A DNA stretch of 64,000 nucleotides from Cavia porcellus (Eukaryota > Chordata > Mammalia > Rodentia > Caviidae), in contig NW_026947484.1 of the NCBI RefSeq assembly GCF_034190915.1, positions 74,727,482 through 74,791,481 on the forward strand. Direction: 5' to 3'. A program made the position numbers and the translations under genes. Positions 25,801-39,445 of this stretch are shown here, piece after piece. The notes beneath the pieces are model-generated. The model ran no database searches and had not been told where the DNA came from. It saw only the letters and a list, made by a program, of their open reading frames with translations. Position 1 is the first letter of the stretch. Every line of letters starts with the position of its first letter.

Positions 25801-28800
25801 ACTTCCAGTAGCAAGAGCTGGAGTGATTTCAGTAATAAAGTAAGTCCAGTAGTCCTCGCTTATTATAATGGTGTTGAAACAAAGGATAGTATGTTTTTTC
25901 CTACTCAGGGCCTAAAGGATTTATGCAGAGTGGATACATCCACTGGACAAAGGAATAATTCAAATCTTGAGCTATGCTTCATGAGATTTCATCGTACTAT
26001 TTGGAACAATGTGCCATTTAACACTTACACATTATTTCTGGAATGTTCCGTTCAAAATTTTTGAACTCTGCTTGACTGTGGGTGACTTAAACTGTGGGTA
26101 AGAGGGAGGAACTACTTCAACAAGCTATTGATTTATAAACCATAATATAAAATAGATATCCAGAAGTTCACATTGGCATGAAAGAATCAGTGAATAAATA
26201 AGGAAGAGGCAGAAGACAAAGGTGCAGTTAGTTTATCTGGGCAATCCCCCCAAGAAGGCACAGCATTATTCACGGTTCCTCAGTGCAGGCTGTGCACCGA
26301 ATCAGAAAGTCATTGACTTCCTTCTGAAAAGTAGTAGAGAGACTTGACATGACATCACCTCAGCCACGTAACCCATGTCATCATCAACAGCGATAAGTTG
26401 TGCTGATTATACGTGCCCCTAATTTGATGCACTTTACCTGTGTAATCTTCCTCCTCCATTCCCATAACCTGAGTTTGAGCACAATAAAAAGCATGATGCG
26501 CAGTATCTGACCAATACAAATGCAAAGCCATCAAAAACCAGATGAGTTTGAGGAGGCTGATGCATAACCAACCAAAATGAGTTGTGGGGTCCTGGATGGG
26601 GCACTGGAATAAAGAAAGGAAATTTGGTAAAAATAAAAACTAAGGAATTTTGAATAAAGTATGGACTTCACTAATGTCAACATTTGAGGACTATACCACA
26701 GTAATGTAGGATGTTGACAATATGGAAAGCAGGTGCAGAGTACAGAGGAATTCTCCAAATTGTCCTTACAGCTTACAGTTTCTCTGTTTGTTTGTTTTTT
26801 TTTCCAAAAAAAGATTGAATATTGGCATTTTTCACATGGCCCAATGTAATTCTTACAGTGTTGTTGTAAGAAGTAAACTAGATAACATTGCTTAACAGTA
26901 ATTAGGGAAAGTGTTCTGTGGATGACAATTTTTATGAAGTTGATTGTTATTTCAGACAGAACAAAGAGTGGAGAAATAAGATGGCAATTGTTCATAATAT
27001 TCATTATTATGTAGCAGGTACAGAGCTAACCAGTAGAGATCTGCCTCAAGCAAAATAAACTGTGGAAATATAAAAATACAGTATCATAAAAGTACAGTAT
27101 ACTGCTCACCTTGGTAGCTGTAAAAGTTCCCATAGTTGTTTTAGTTATGAAAGTAGGTGATGTTTTCTAATGAACAAGAGTTTTTCAATAGCAAGTGATG
27201 AGAGTTTTTCGTATATTCTGTTTAATTAGTAAAAATACATAGCAAAGATTTTAAAAGGGTTACTTTTATCGTTTCAAAAATATGCTATGTGGAAGACCTC
27301 ATTGCTTCTATAATTCCATTTTTTTCAGTTGTTAAAAAAAAATCCATCCATCTACTCCCTTCTCTCACCTTTTTAAACATGGCATCCCTCACTTATGTAC
27401 TTCTTCCCACAAGGTTGTCCGTAGCATCGTTCCTTACTATCTCCGCCCTCTAACCTCAGAATCATACCTGCTTTCCCCCTTCCTGCTTTTTCCAGAGTTT
27501 ACTGATGATCCTGGATTCATTGTTTCTTCTGTTAGCAATGTGCCACCTAGGAAGTAGAAGCTAGACTTTTCAGTATGCATGAACATAAAGGTTCCTCAGA
27601 TAAATCCACCTTACCTTTAAGGTACCACCCCATTTCTCTAACAAGAAACATTTTCCACAGAAAATGGCTAGCACTGTATTACTGTATAAGCTTTAGGGGA
27701 TCCACATGCAGTGAGTTAATGCTGTTAAGATTTATTTCAGTTCAGTTACACAGTTTTTAAATGACAGATGTTTCACTTTATAAATTTTCATTTTATACAT
27801 TTTATTAGTTTTATTGAAATGCCTTACATGACTTAATTTACATCAATGATCTTGTCACAAAAGTCATATTTACCTGTCTAGCATTTTTTAGACCCTATCC
27901 TCTTGTATCTAAGATGTTTCGGTTACCATAGTTTTTGAATCTAGGTAGAGGGACATTTCCTCTCCATCCAGATTCCTATTGAATCTTGACTTATTAAAGC
28001 AGTTAGTTTTTATTATACCACTAGGTTAGGATTGCCATAACTTAACACTTAAAATATTTCTTTTTAATATAATTTTTTTAAAAAACTTGTTTACAACAGT
28101 ATCCAGCACCTTCAGATGTTCAGTCTTGCACCCAGAAATGTTATTAATTAAGCAGTCATATGTACTGTTGGCTGAGTTGTTTTAGACTAAGATATCATTC
28201 TAAAATATAGCATTGTTTTTCCAAATAAACAAATTAATACAGTGCCCATAATTTAAGAAACTTTGTAAAGACTTGGTTTTAAGTCAGACAGTCTTTTCTA
28301 AAGAAATATTTTATTATCTCCCAATACATGGGTATAAAGAAAGGCAGTTGTGAATAACAATATGTCTTAAATGTAGCAAATGGAAATTAAATATTATATA
28401 CTTTTCTTTACAGTAGTGGTTTTAAAGGTTACTGTACTTCAGCCAAAGGGCTTGTGAAATCGTACCACGCTGAGTGTGTGTGTGTCTGCAAGACCGAGAG
28501 TCTGCATTTCTCCTGTCTCAGAATACACTGATGTTACTGCCAAGGGCTCCACTTGAATAGTTACTGTTCTACAAAGTAGTCAAAGTCACATAAAACAATC
28601 TTTGCATCCTTTATTTGGTAGATATTCCTATTTACTGTCTAAGCCTATAGAAGAAATTGGCTGGTGCATTAAGTTTTTTGTGTTTTTGTTTTGTTCCTTT
28701 GACAAAAAATAAGTTTCCTGTATAATGAAAGGAAAATAGTCAATTAAAATAACTGTAAACTTTGTAAGTATTGCTTCACATTCTTTTATGTTTCCACCCT

Positions 28801-31800
28801 GAAAAGCAATTACAAAATCCAAGTATTGTCACTGTATATTCATTTAAGAAAAAGTTTATTTTCTTTATCAGATAAAAATTTAGAAATAGTATATTGTTGC
28901 TAGAAAGATTTACTGTCATTTTTAGAACTAAATTCATCTAAGCAACTGATGTAAAAGGGTTCTGGTTTTATCAGGCTTAAACTCCTGTAAAATAAATTTA
29001 TAGATTATCACAAGAACATTTGAAGATTAATAACTGATCCAATTTTATTATAAAATAATATAAGAATTAATTGGAAGCATACTTGAAACAGTGGCACCTG
29101 TTATCAAAAATATATCTGATTGCCAGGCATGGTGGTACGTGCCTGTAATCCCAGCACTCAAGAGCCTGAAACAGGAAGATCATTGCGAGTTCAAGGCCAG
29201 CCCGAACTACATAGCAAGACATTGTCTCAAAAAAAGTTAAAAAAAAAAAGCAAAAACTTACCCGAGAAATTAAATGTAAATTGCATTTATAGAAACATCC
29301 GTAGCAACTGATGTGAAATTCTTTAACATTCGTTGAGCCTTTGGTTGAACTTGATCAGCTTTAAAATACCGATTACATCTGCTTACATTTTAAAAAAAGC
29401 TAGCTAGTGTACTAATGGTAAATCTTTCACGTGGTAATACCACTTGGAAACTTATCCTAAGTAGTAGCACAAAAATACCAGTGTCTGAGTACAAGGCTTT
29501 GTTGTTTTCTTTGTTTTCCATAATTCTTTTAAAATAGCAAAAAGTTAGAAGCAACCTAAATATATATTTGTAAGGACAAAGGATATTAAATTATATCCTG
29601 TAGATATATCTTGGATATTAAAGTATATTTACAGCTACTGAATGAAAACCACTTGAGCATTTAAAATATTTATTACAAAGATTATTTAAAATCCATAGGG
29701 AAATTCTTAAAACATAATGAGAGTGAGATATAAAATTATGCAAAAAAAATGCAAAAATATGGAGTAATATAAAATGGATAGGATAATGATTCAATAAATA
29801 ATCTTTTCTTTGCATCTCAGTTACACTGTGTGTTTTGGCTTGTGTGCGTGTGTGTGTAATGAGCAGTTCTTGACTACTGTTTGATAACTGCTATCTAGAC
29901 ATACAACTTTTTGAAATGAGATAGCCAAGAAAAACACTTTTGCTGTTACTCAGATAGTTGAACAAAGTTCCATTGTTGACTTAAGAGAAATTCTTATTAT
30001 GTATTTATTTTGAGATTATGAGAATACATTCTTCATTATCACTTGTGACATTTATGACAGTTTAATATTATACTGCATTGGTTTGGAGTTTTAATTTTCT
30101 TTTTTAAATTTTAATTCTTGGGAATTGACATTTTATTATGGAGTTGTATTAGAAATCATGAAGAATATTTGAATAGGAGGATAATGTAATGCTTTTCAAA
30201 TTTTTTCTTTTATAGGAAAGAATTGATCCTCTCTGGTACCTTAAATCCAATTAAAGACTTACATCTGGGAAAACTGGCCTTAACAAAGTTTCCAAAGAGT
30301 CCAGAAACGTGGATTCACAGGTGTGGTTAATTTACAGCCTAGTATGTTTAGAATTCAGGATGGCTGGAGGAAGGAACAGCAAGTGAAGCTGGGTCTTTGT
30401 GCTGGTTCACAGCATCAATTTTGGAAGTTCAATACCTACATTTAAATCTAGGGCTTTCACTTTTGTTCATGATCAGTTAACCCCTCCAAGTTCTCAGTTT
30501 TCTTGTTCGTAAAGTGGAAGTAATAACTATACCTGTCTTGTAACTCAGTATGCATGAGATGATACAGGTAAACACTACCACAATGTCTGGCCCATACTAA
30601 ACTCAATAAACATTAGCTGCTATTAACTGTCTCTGCAGTTGTGGAGATTGCATTTAGATGCTCAACATCATATTGAGCATTTTGGGCTTTTAAATGCATC
30701 AGGTTGTGTTTCTGGTGATGGTTGTGGTCATTAAAATAAAATTACAAAGGAAGCTAGGGGCAGCTGAGGTGAATGGCGTATGGGCTGAGCTAAAGTTACC
30801 AAGACCATAAATGTCAGCATTTTTAAAAACATAAGGCATCCAGAAGGCAAATAGGGTCTCTGTATCCTGGCTGTCTGAAAGTATCTTCCTCTTGGACCGC
30901 GTGTTACCACTTTTATTTGACTAAAACAGAAGGGTGTCAGCTTGCTAATCAGTATTAGTGGAGAAGTTACTCTGAAGAAGTCGCTTTTCATTAAGCCATT
31001 CTGACTATTCTTTAGTCCTGGGCATTTTGAGGATCTTATGCCAGTATGAAGTATTTGAACTGTAATTGTGTCTTTGCCTACTATTGCAGGGCAGCCCCTT
31101 CCAGACCATCATCAGCTTATTTACTAGCAAGTGGATAGTCACCCTCCAGACTTTGTATGGAGTCTAGAAAGGGTGGTGTCAGGGGTGGAAGCTATTAAGT
31201 ATATGTTCATCAATTGTCTGTAATTCTTAAATAAAGCAGTATTTTCTTGTTAAATAAAAACTTCCATTATTTAAAAAGAAATTAATTTTCTTACTCAATT
31301 TTATCTTACTTTTGGGTTGAAAATTTTTAGTCTAAAAGAATGCTTTCATAAAATATTTGAAACAAAAGATACTAAGTAGTTGTAGGTACCTTTTTAGTAC
31401 TTTTTAATGCTTTAGTGCTTTTTAATGCTAATGCAATCTTAAATAGACAAAAATCTGTGGATAAAGATATTTTAAAACCTCCTTGATGGTTTAGCTAATT
31501 GTATTTGTTTCCTTCTAGATTTTATGATATAATATGGAAATTTTGCTTAATGAAAGTTGTCAAAATGCAGTTTCTTATTCGCAAACACACATAGAGTGAG
31601 GCAGGCACACTTCTGTGAAGACATGAACCACGACTTTGCTTCAAATGCTTACTGGCCACGTTTGTGTTTGTGTGGGAAAGATGGCTGCAATTGTGTTTGT
31701 CACCTGATGCTACATTTGCAAGCAAAAACCAAATTTTGCCAAATGTTTCTGTTTGCAAACAAAACCAATCATGACCTGAGGTACAAAGGTAATAGTCTGT

Positions 31801-34800
31801 CTCTGCCACCACTGCCACAGAAACCCAAGGCCAGTTGCCGTTACATTTTCTGGCCAAGTGAAGTTTGGAAGTCCTCATTTTATAACTGATGCCATTCTCT
31901 TTCTGACAGATTTTAAAGTTACAGAAAAGTTTCCCTTTCCTATTTGTCCCCTCCACCCTTCATTCATGCTGCTAAATTTATTTCCAAAAACAAGACTACC
32001 AATCTCTCCTTACCTCCCCAAGACCTGAGCTTCTAGGTAGGTCTTTCTTTCACATGGTCTGTGTATGGCAATTAAATTGAGAACAAAGAGAGCTGATAGT
32101 TTGTCTCTTTGATTTATGCTCTTTTCCACATGCTACCTTAACAGGCGATGGGTGCTACAACAGCTAATGCAGGAAGCTTCTTTGCCTCCCTTTGTAACCA
32201 AAGGAAACCTGGGAACAATTCCTGCAGAGAGGACACAGCGACTGATACAGGAAGAGATGGAGGTCTGTGGTGAAGCAGCAGGGAGATACCCAAGCAACTA
32301 CAATGCCTGGTCCCATCGCATCTGGGTCTTGCAGCACCTGGCTAAGCTGGATGCCAAGGTAGGGCTATCATGATGCAGTCTCGGTGCACACTGCTAGTGT
32401 GCTGTGCCAGTCTGCTGGGCGTAGTTCAGAGAAGTTTTAAGAAGTAAAGTAGAGGAAGTGATGGTCCAGCAGCTCGAGGGGATCCTGACGCAGATACCTC
32501 CAGAGAAACCCTGGTAGTTACAGAGAGTTTCCGTCCTCATTAGTGCACTTGTGGGCACTGCTGAGGCCGGTACATTGGTATACAAAGACAGATTAAGCCA
32601 ATAGGGAAAGATTGAGCACAACTCATTTTGCTCTGAAACAGGAGGAGATTACTGAGCCTCTTCTAATTGAAATTATTTCTCGGTAGCCTCTGGCTGTGTG
32701 ATTCGGGATGCTGTGTCTGTTGGCTGTCCTTTCTCAGTGCCCTGATCTGGTAGGCAGGGAGGGGAGCAGGGCACAGATCTCACCCAGGTGTTTCCACATG
32801 AAGCAGATGCTATAAATTTTCCCAGGGAGGCCTAAGTCTTGTTCCACGTGAACTAAATCAGAGTAAGGGTGGGATTTGGAGGTCAGTATTCTCCACGGGT
32901 TCAGGGTTATTTGGATGCATGCTCAGGCTAGGAACTGTTGAACTAGTCTTTGTAATTTAGAAATGAGAAGGTGGAGGTTCCCAGAGAAATTTAATGGCTT
33001 CAACTTAGCCCTTTTGTTGTTCACCAGGATGAGAGCCAGGTATCCCGTGTGTGCCTTTTTATACATTAAAGTATGGCGATGTTTTCTCTTATAATATTTA
33101 ATGCCATAAGAATTCTAAGATACTTTTTAAAAAGCTTCATAGGCTTGGAATAATTTTAAAAGGCCAAATTGAAGGTCGAAGTGCTCCAAGCAGGGTTTTC
33201 AGATTCATGGGGACGCTTTCTGTGGTTTTAGAGTACCACTTCCTTTCTACAGCTCCCTTCTCAGGCTCCTTTCCCCTGTTTTCTAGCCAGAAATTCTTCC
33301 ATGGAAAATAGAGAAATTTTTACTTGGAGTAAAGATTTTTTACTTTTACAAGAATAGCCCTTTTCCTTAGAGTTAACATGGGTATGGGCTTCAAGAGGGA
33401 AGGCCACATAATGAAGAGCAAAAAGCAAAGCGTAAGAATCACATCAGCTGAGTTCAGGTTCTGCCCCTATAAACTGTAGAAAGTAGAGCTTCAGTGTTTT
33501 CGTTTTTAAAGTAAGGACTTTGCTGAGAAGCAGTAGAGTATGGACAGAAAGTACTAGGCATCTCCAAGAAGATCACTACATTTTAGTTCCTTTGTCTCGC
33601 CCCCCGTAAATAGGAAGTTTAGATGAAGTTGGCTGCCAGTTTTCTTGAACAAGTCAGTGCAGCTTATTTGTGAAAAAGTACCAGAACTGCTTTTCCCAGC
33701 CGCTTGTCCTGTGTGTTAGGCATAGCAGTAAAGACAAGGAGTTTGCTGTCAATAAATTAAACTGGGATGCTGACCATCAGTCACAAGGCAGCATGACACT
33801 TCAAGGAGCTGAGGAAGCTCATGGTACATACCATGGACACACAGAAATGACTCTTCATTTACCTACAGTGCATTGGAAACGTTTGTCTCAGTCTGGAGAA
33901 GTAAGTACAAGTTGCCTGGGAAAAGGGAGTGCTTTAGAACTGGTTGTCTCAGCTCCACAACTTCATAGTGAAGAGGTAGGGATGGGGGGCGGGATCAAAG
34001 GAAGACCAGAGTCCAGGTGGGCTGAGAGGTCTTTGTAAACTTTCCTCCCATGATACAGACCTTTCCATGTGGTTTGCCCGTAAAATCAGGAGCAAGGGCG
34101 CAAGGGAAGTTGTTGGTTACTTGAGACCGTTTGATGTTCAAGATGACAGCTCATCAATCAGGAAGGTGCTGGCTTGACTGCTTGGGCCTACTCCTGGGCT
34201 CACATGTTATCAGCCTTCCTTGACCTGCCCTTGCTGAGCGCGGGGACTTGCCATTCTCCTGTCACTACCACTACTGCAGCATCTTCTGTTTTCAGTAAAG
34301 AATGCTTAATTTTCAAAATTCCTTGCTGCTGCTATAAGCCAATGATGGTGAACCTCTTCGAGCTTTCAGTGATAAGAAATAGCCCACTGTGGCAGGTTCA
34401 CCGTCACTGCAATAAGCCATTGGGTCCAACTGGGAGAACACGTCTGCTATGCTTAGCGTACTTGAAGAAGTAATTCCACAAGTACCAGTAGTCTAGAACA
34501 GCTTAAAAATAACAAGGAAAATGAACTGGCATTTTTTTACTTAAAGATTGAAAATGAGTTTTTAAAGTTTAGTATCCACTGTTGGTAAAGGTATGACAAT
34601 AAACATTGTAATAACTGTTACAGTCTTACTACAAGGCAACTTGGCAGCATTTTATACACTTAGAAGTCTGCTTCCAAGAGTTTGTCCAAGAGAAGTAATG
34701 GTAGAGACAGTGTGACATAATGATGCCACAAACCTAAATTGCTTCCTAGCTTTGCTACCAGTTTTTCTGTGTAGCCTGGAGAAAGTTACCTGGCCTCTTT

Positions 34801-37800
34801 AACTTTTGGCCTCTTCCTTTATCAAACAGTGATGATGAAAATCTCTCCCTCATCCAGGCATGCACCATAATGAGAAAGAGCCATGTAAAGTGACTAACAC
34901 AGTGCTCAATAAACCTTGGCTGTTAGGTTTAATAAAATATGAAGGTTTAATGTCTCAGAGCAGGTTTATAATAGTAGGTGTATAAAACTAGAAAGACCCT
35001 CCAGCAGTGAGAGATTAGTTCACATTTTAATATATCACAAAGTGTAGAATCTTGTGATGCTACTAAAAAATTGTACTTTAGGTTATTAAAAATTCACAAT
35101 AGGCTAAGGTTATAAACTTAAGTGGGGTAAACTTCATAATTTTAACATTTATTAGCATTGAATGAGACAGCAAATAGTGCTTTGCACAAAATAAATGCAC
35201 AATATATATTTGTACATACAAATAAAGTGTTACAAATATTTTCTTTTTAATCAGGAAAAAAGTTTAGAAAATAAACAATGGTTAGTAGTACTGTGGGGTG
35301 GAATTAATTTTTTTATTTTACATTTTGTTGTGATGTGTATATGTTTAAAATAAATACATATTTAAGCTGTGTGTGATGGCAGTCATAGGTAATCCCAGCC
35401 CAGAATTCTATCACTGAGACTAAGGCAGGAAAAATAATAATTTGAGGCCAGCTGAACTATAACAGAGAGTGCAGTCCACCTGGACTACATAGTAACAAGA
35501 TCCTGTATCAAGTAACCAAAGTAAATAAACATATATTTAAGTAAATTTTAAAATAATATTTGTTTTGAGGGAAGAGTAAGAGAAAAGACTCATAGCCAAG
35601 CTGATTTGTTATTAGTGGGCAGTTAAAAGGTGATATAATTTGCCACCCAAAGAAACACATAAGTTCATTTCTTCAGAAAATATATACAGATGGCTAACAG
35701 GAACATGGAAAAACTTTCAGCATCATTAACCAATAGAGAAGTGAATATCAGAAACATAGTGAGATACTGCTTCACTTCAGCTAGAATGGTAAACAGTATC
35801 AAGTGGAGATCTGGAGAAATCGGGGACCTTGTTTGTAGTTTGTAAGGCTATACAATATTGCAGTCGTTATGAAAAGCAATTTCATATTTCCTCAAAAAAT
35901 TAAATATAGAATTAGTATATATAAAAATACACATAGTGACAACCAGTGTATTCTTGAAAAACTTAGCATATTCCTAGAAATTGCTCAAAGGAGCTGAAAA
36001 CATGTTCATGCCAAAACTTGTATGAGAATGTTTATAGCCAAATTACTCATAATAGTTAAAAGGTGGTGACATCTAAAATGTTCATCATCTGTGAAAAAGA
36101 AACCAAAATGTGATACCTATGGCCATAGAGTAGAATACCGGCCATGGTAAGGAGCTGAAATGCTGACTTTACAGGTGAGTGAACCTCAAAACAACATGCT
36201 GGTGGAAGGCAGCCACTCTGGAAAGGCCCCATACCGTAGGAGTCCACTTATCTAATTTGTTCAGAAAGACAAAGCAGATTTACTGAGTGCCAGCAGTTGG
36301 GGAGAGGGATGCAAGTGATGTCTAAGAAGAATGAGTGTTAGTTTCCTTGGTTTGATTTGATTTTTGGTGAAGAGCTGGTGAAAATGTCTTACGTTAGTTA
36401 GCAGTGGTATCTGTGTTAGCTCTGCGAGTGTATTAAAAACCTCTGACTTATTTCTCACCTTCAGAAATTCACAAGGATAAAGTTTGCAACATAGCTAAGA
36501 AATTGTTGAAAAAGATGAAAACAGTATGCCATTAGATATTTAAATGTTTAAGACAGGGCAATTAAAACTATAGTACTGTTTCAAAAATAGACTTAGTAAA
36601 GGAAAACAATAGAAAGCCTAGAAACAAATCTCATTATATAATACCTATAGACTTCATTAGTGATAATATGAAAAAATACCTTTGTTCAGTTGGTGATGCT
36701 GGCAAGAACTGACTGGCTTACATGTGAATGTCTTTTTTGTTTTGTTTTGTTTTTGTCAAGGGGGTGAAGGCCTTGTGCTAGGCAAGCACTCTACCCTGAG
36801 CCATACCTACAGCCTTGATTGGCTTTTCAGAAAATGATTCAATTACATTTTTAATCTCTTATTATATATAGAATAAAACTGTACTCTTAGTGGATTAAAA
36901 ACCTATATGAAGAATAAGGGGATTAAAAACCTATCTGAAGAATAAAGAGACCTGGAGGATATTAGGCTGGATGAAATAAGCCAGCCAAATACTGAGAATC
37001 TCACGTGTATCTGGAACAAATCATGGAGTGCTACTTGCAGGGGTGAGGGTGGCGTGAGCCGTGAGTTACTAGGCAAAGGGTATAAAGTTTCAGTTAGGGT
37101 GAAAAGGCTTGTAACTGTTGTACAGCAAAGTGACTGTAATTAAGAATGTATTATACACTTAAAATTTGCTAAGAAGGTAGGTTTTAAATGCTTTTACCTC
37201 TAAAAACAGTGATACAAAGTAAGATGATGGCTCTTAGGTTGATTGTGATCATCATTTCACATTGTACACATAAAAATCATTAGATTGTGAACCATGTATC
37301 TGTATAGTTTTGTTTTACCTCAGTAAACATGGAAAAAATTAAAATCAATTTCAGTAATATGTTCATATAAATACTTAAAGTATATGTGGCAAATGGAGGC
37401 TTAATTTCTATAAGTATCTTACAAACTTTTAAGACAAGTAATGACTTGCAAATAGATTAGACAAATTATGGAACTGGGCAAGAATGGAACTTCTTAAGAA
37501 AACAGGAAAACTAATGAATTTAGATTAAAATAAACATAATTTTTTACTTATCAAAGTAATGAAGTATTGCTAAAAATAGGCATTAACTTGTACTTCCAAT
37601 AGAAATACAACTTATACAGTCTTACTAGAGGCATTTTGATAATATATTTCCAGAACCTTATAGTATTGTTCTCTTTATTCCAGCAAATATATATCTAGAA
37701 ATTTCTCTTGAATGCAATCTTGTATGCACAAAGATTATATAAGACTAGAAACAAATAGGGGAATAAATTGTACTTACCTTTAGGATAAAACACTATGCAA

Positions 37801-39400
37801 GATATATAATGTTTAATGCCATAAAAATTTGCTCTTAATTTAAGTGAAACAAAATCCAAGTGTTTCAAATCTGTTATAAATAAACCCTTTGTATATGCGT
37901 GCATAGAAAAAAGCCTGAGGTATTGGTTATATACCAAATTGTTAAGAGTAAGGGTCTGTGGCTGAGGATAAGGAGTGATTTTTGTTTGCTTTTTTATGTT
38001 CTTCTGTCACTGGAATTTTCTATAATGATCATTTTTATCACTTTTATGAGTAGAAGAAAAATCAAATATTTTTAAAAGTAAAGCTGGTGGGGCTGGGGAT
38101 TTAGCTCAGCGGCATAAGCGCCTGCCTTGCAAGCAGGCAGTCATGAGTTCGATCCCTGGTACCAATAAAAAGGAAAAAGGAAAAAGAACAAAAAAAAAAA
38201 AAAAGTGAAGCTGGTAATATGTATTTTTGTTATTCATTTTAAACCTGTTATTCCTCTATTTCATAGTCCTGCTTTTGTAGTTTTCTTATTTACTCATTTT
38301 TTTTCTTATATATAAGTTGGAAAGAATACAAATATTTAAGGTGTATGATATGAAGACATTCATTTTTTAGTACCTAAACCTTTAAGTTGTATCTTTAGAT
38401 AATGTGTTTTAAGATGACTTAAAAGTAATTACTGTCATTTCACCATTGCCTTTATCTGTGTACTTCAGTGTTCTTGTAGGAAAATGTCTTGAAAGTCCCT
38501 TCTTCTTTTTTTTTTTTTTTTTTGTCTTTTTCGTTTTTTATTGGTACCAGGGATCAAACTCAGGATCGCACACTGGCAAGGCAGGTGCTTATGCCGCTGA
38601 GGTAAATCCCCAGCCCGAAAGTTTCTTCTTTAATAATTCATCTTTATATATCTTAAGATGATAGATTTTTTTTTCTTAAAAAGACAGTTTGTTAAAAAAT
38701 TAAATAGGTTTTGTCAAAAATCTTTCATATATGCTATTTTTGCCTCAAAATTGGACAAAATAAGTTCCATTTTTCTATGTAGAGTTATCTTGTTAGACAT
38801 AAAGGTTTTTCATGTAGTATAAGTTTATTTTAAATAGTCTTTTGTAGTTTTTAAATAGTCTTTCAAACCAGGTTGAGAAGCCATACCATAAGTAAAAAGC
38901 TGCCTTATTATACCCTAAATGCCCTGTAAACAAATTCTTCAAAAGTGTAATAACTTTGAATTTAATTTGTTTTTCAAGCAGATGTTTATTTGATGCTGTT
39001 TTTTTTGTTTGTTTGTTTTTGGTACCAGGGATAGACCTCACGACCTCATGCTTGCTAGGCAGGTGCTCATGCAACTGAGCTAAAACGCTAGCCCTTTGAT
39101 GCTATTTTTGCTCACCTTTTAAAATCCATTTTCTCAGAGAATTTATTGCCTTGGAATAAATTTACATATAAATGTCTACATATAAATTTATTAGAACTTA
39201 AAAGAAATATTTAAAAACACTCCAATGATAAAACTTGAATATTCTGATTCGAAGTAATCCTTCTGCATTGTATTTATCACCTCCTTCATTAAATTGTTTA
39301 TTCACTCAGTCATAAAACATGTATGTGTCCACTCTGATGCTAGTGGGTATAGGGGCATGAAATCAACTAGGAATGAATAAATATTTGTAGCATTAGAAAA

Positions 39401-39445
<45 letters not shown>

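Larger units (their letters stand above)
21559..30215 (+). other. PTAR1: PTAR1 intron 3 content
   Basis: AT-rich intron with no further exon. It contains L2-like sequence (about 22595-22700), a reverse B1-like copy (about 22889-22989), an A run near 23470, a B1 (24323-24440), MIR fragments (about 24557-24725 and 25455-25565), two near-identical 50-bp segments (24904-24953 and 26680-26728), an old repeat around 26500-26780, and a good B1 (29121-29251). Confidence 0.8.
35640..37180 (+). mobile_element. Old LINE-1 3' portion (ORF2 end and 3' UTR), decayed
   Basis: TGGCTAACAGGAACATGGAA, AGATACTGCTTCACTTCAGC, CCTCAAAAAATTAAATATAG, CCAAATTACTCATAATAGTT and AAGGTGGTGACATCTAAAAT follow the order of the conserved 3' end of L1 ORF2. 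GGATGAAATAAGCCAGCC, GGCAAAGGGTATAAAGTTTC and CACTTAAAATTTGCTAAGAA, farther on, match old L1 3' UTR. There is no open frame. A SINE and a local duplication interrupt it. Confidence 0.7.

Noticed and set aside
31522..31956. Overlapping open frames of 144 (minus) and 110 (plus) residues in intron 4
   Set aside because: No recognisable motif, no splice or promoter support, and the translations look random.
33670..34038. 122-residue open frame in intron 5
   Set aside because: No recognisable domain; the region is ordinary intron sequence.
38089..38165. tRNA-like sequence with A and B boxes
   Set aside because: It is the tRNA-derived head of an ID SINE followed by an A-rich tail and target duplication, not a tRNA gene. 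The same applies to the other ID copies.
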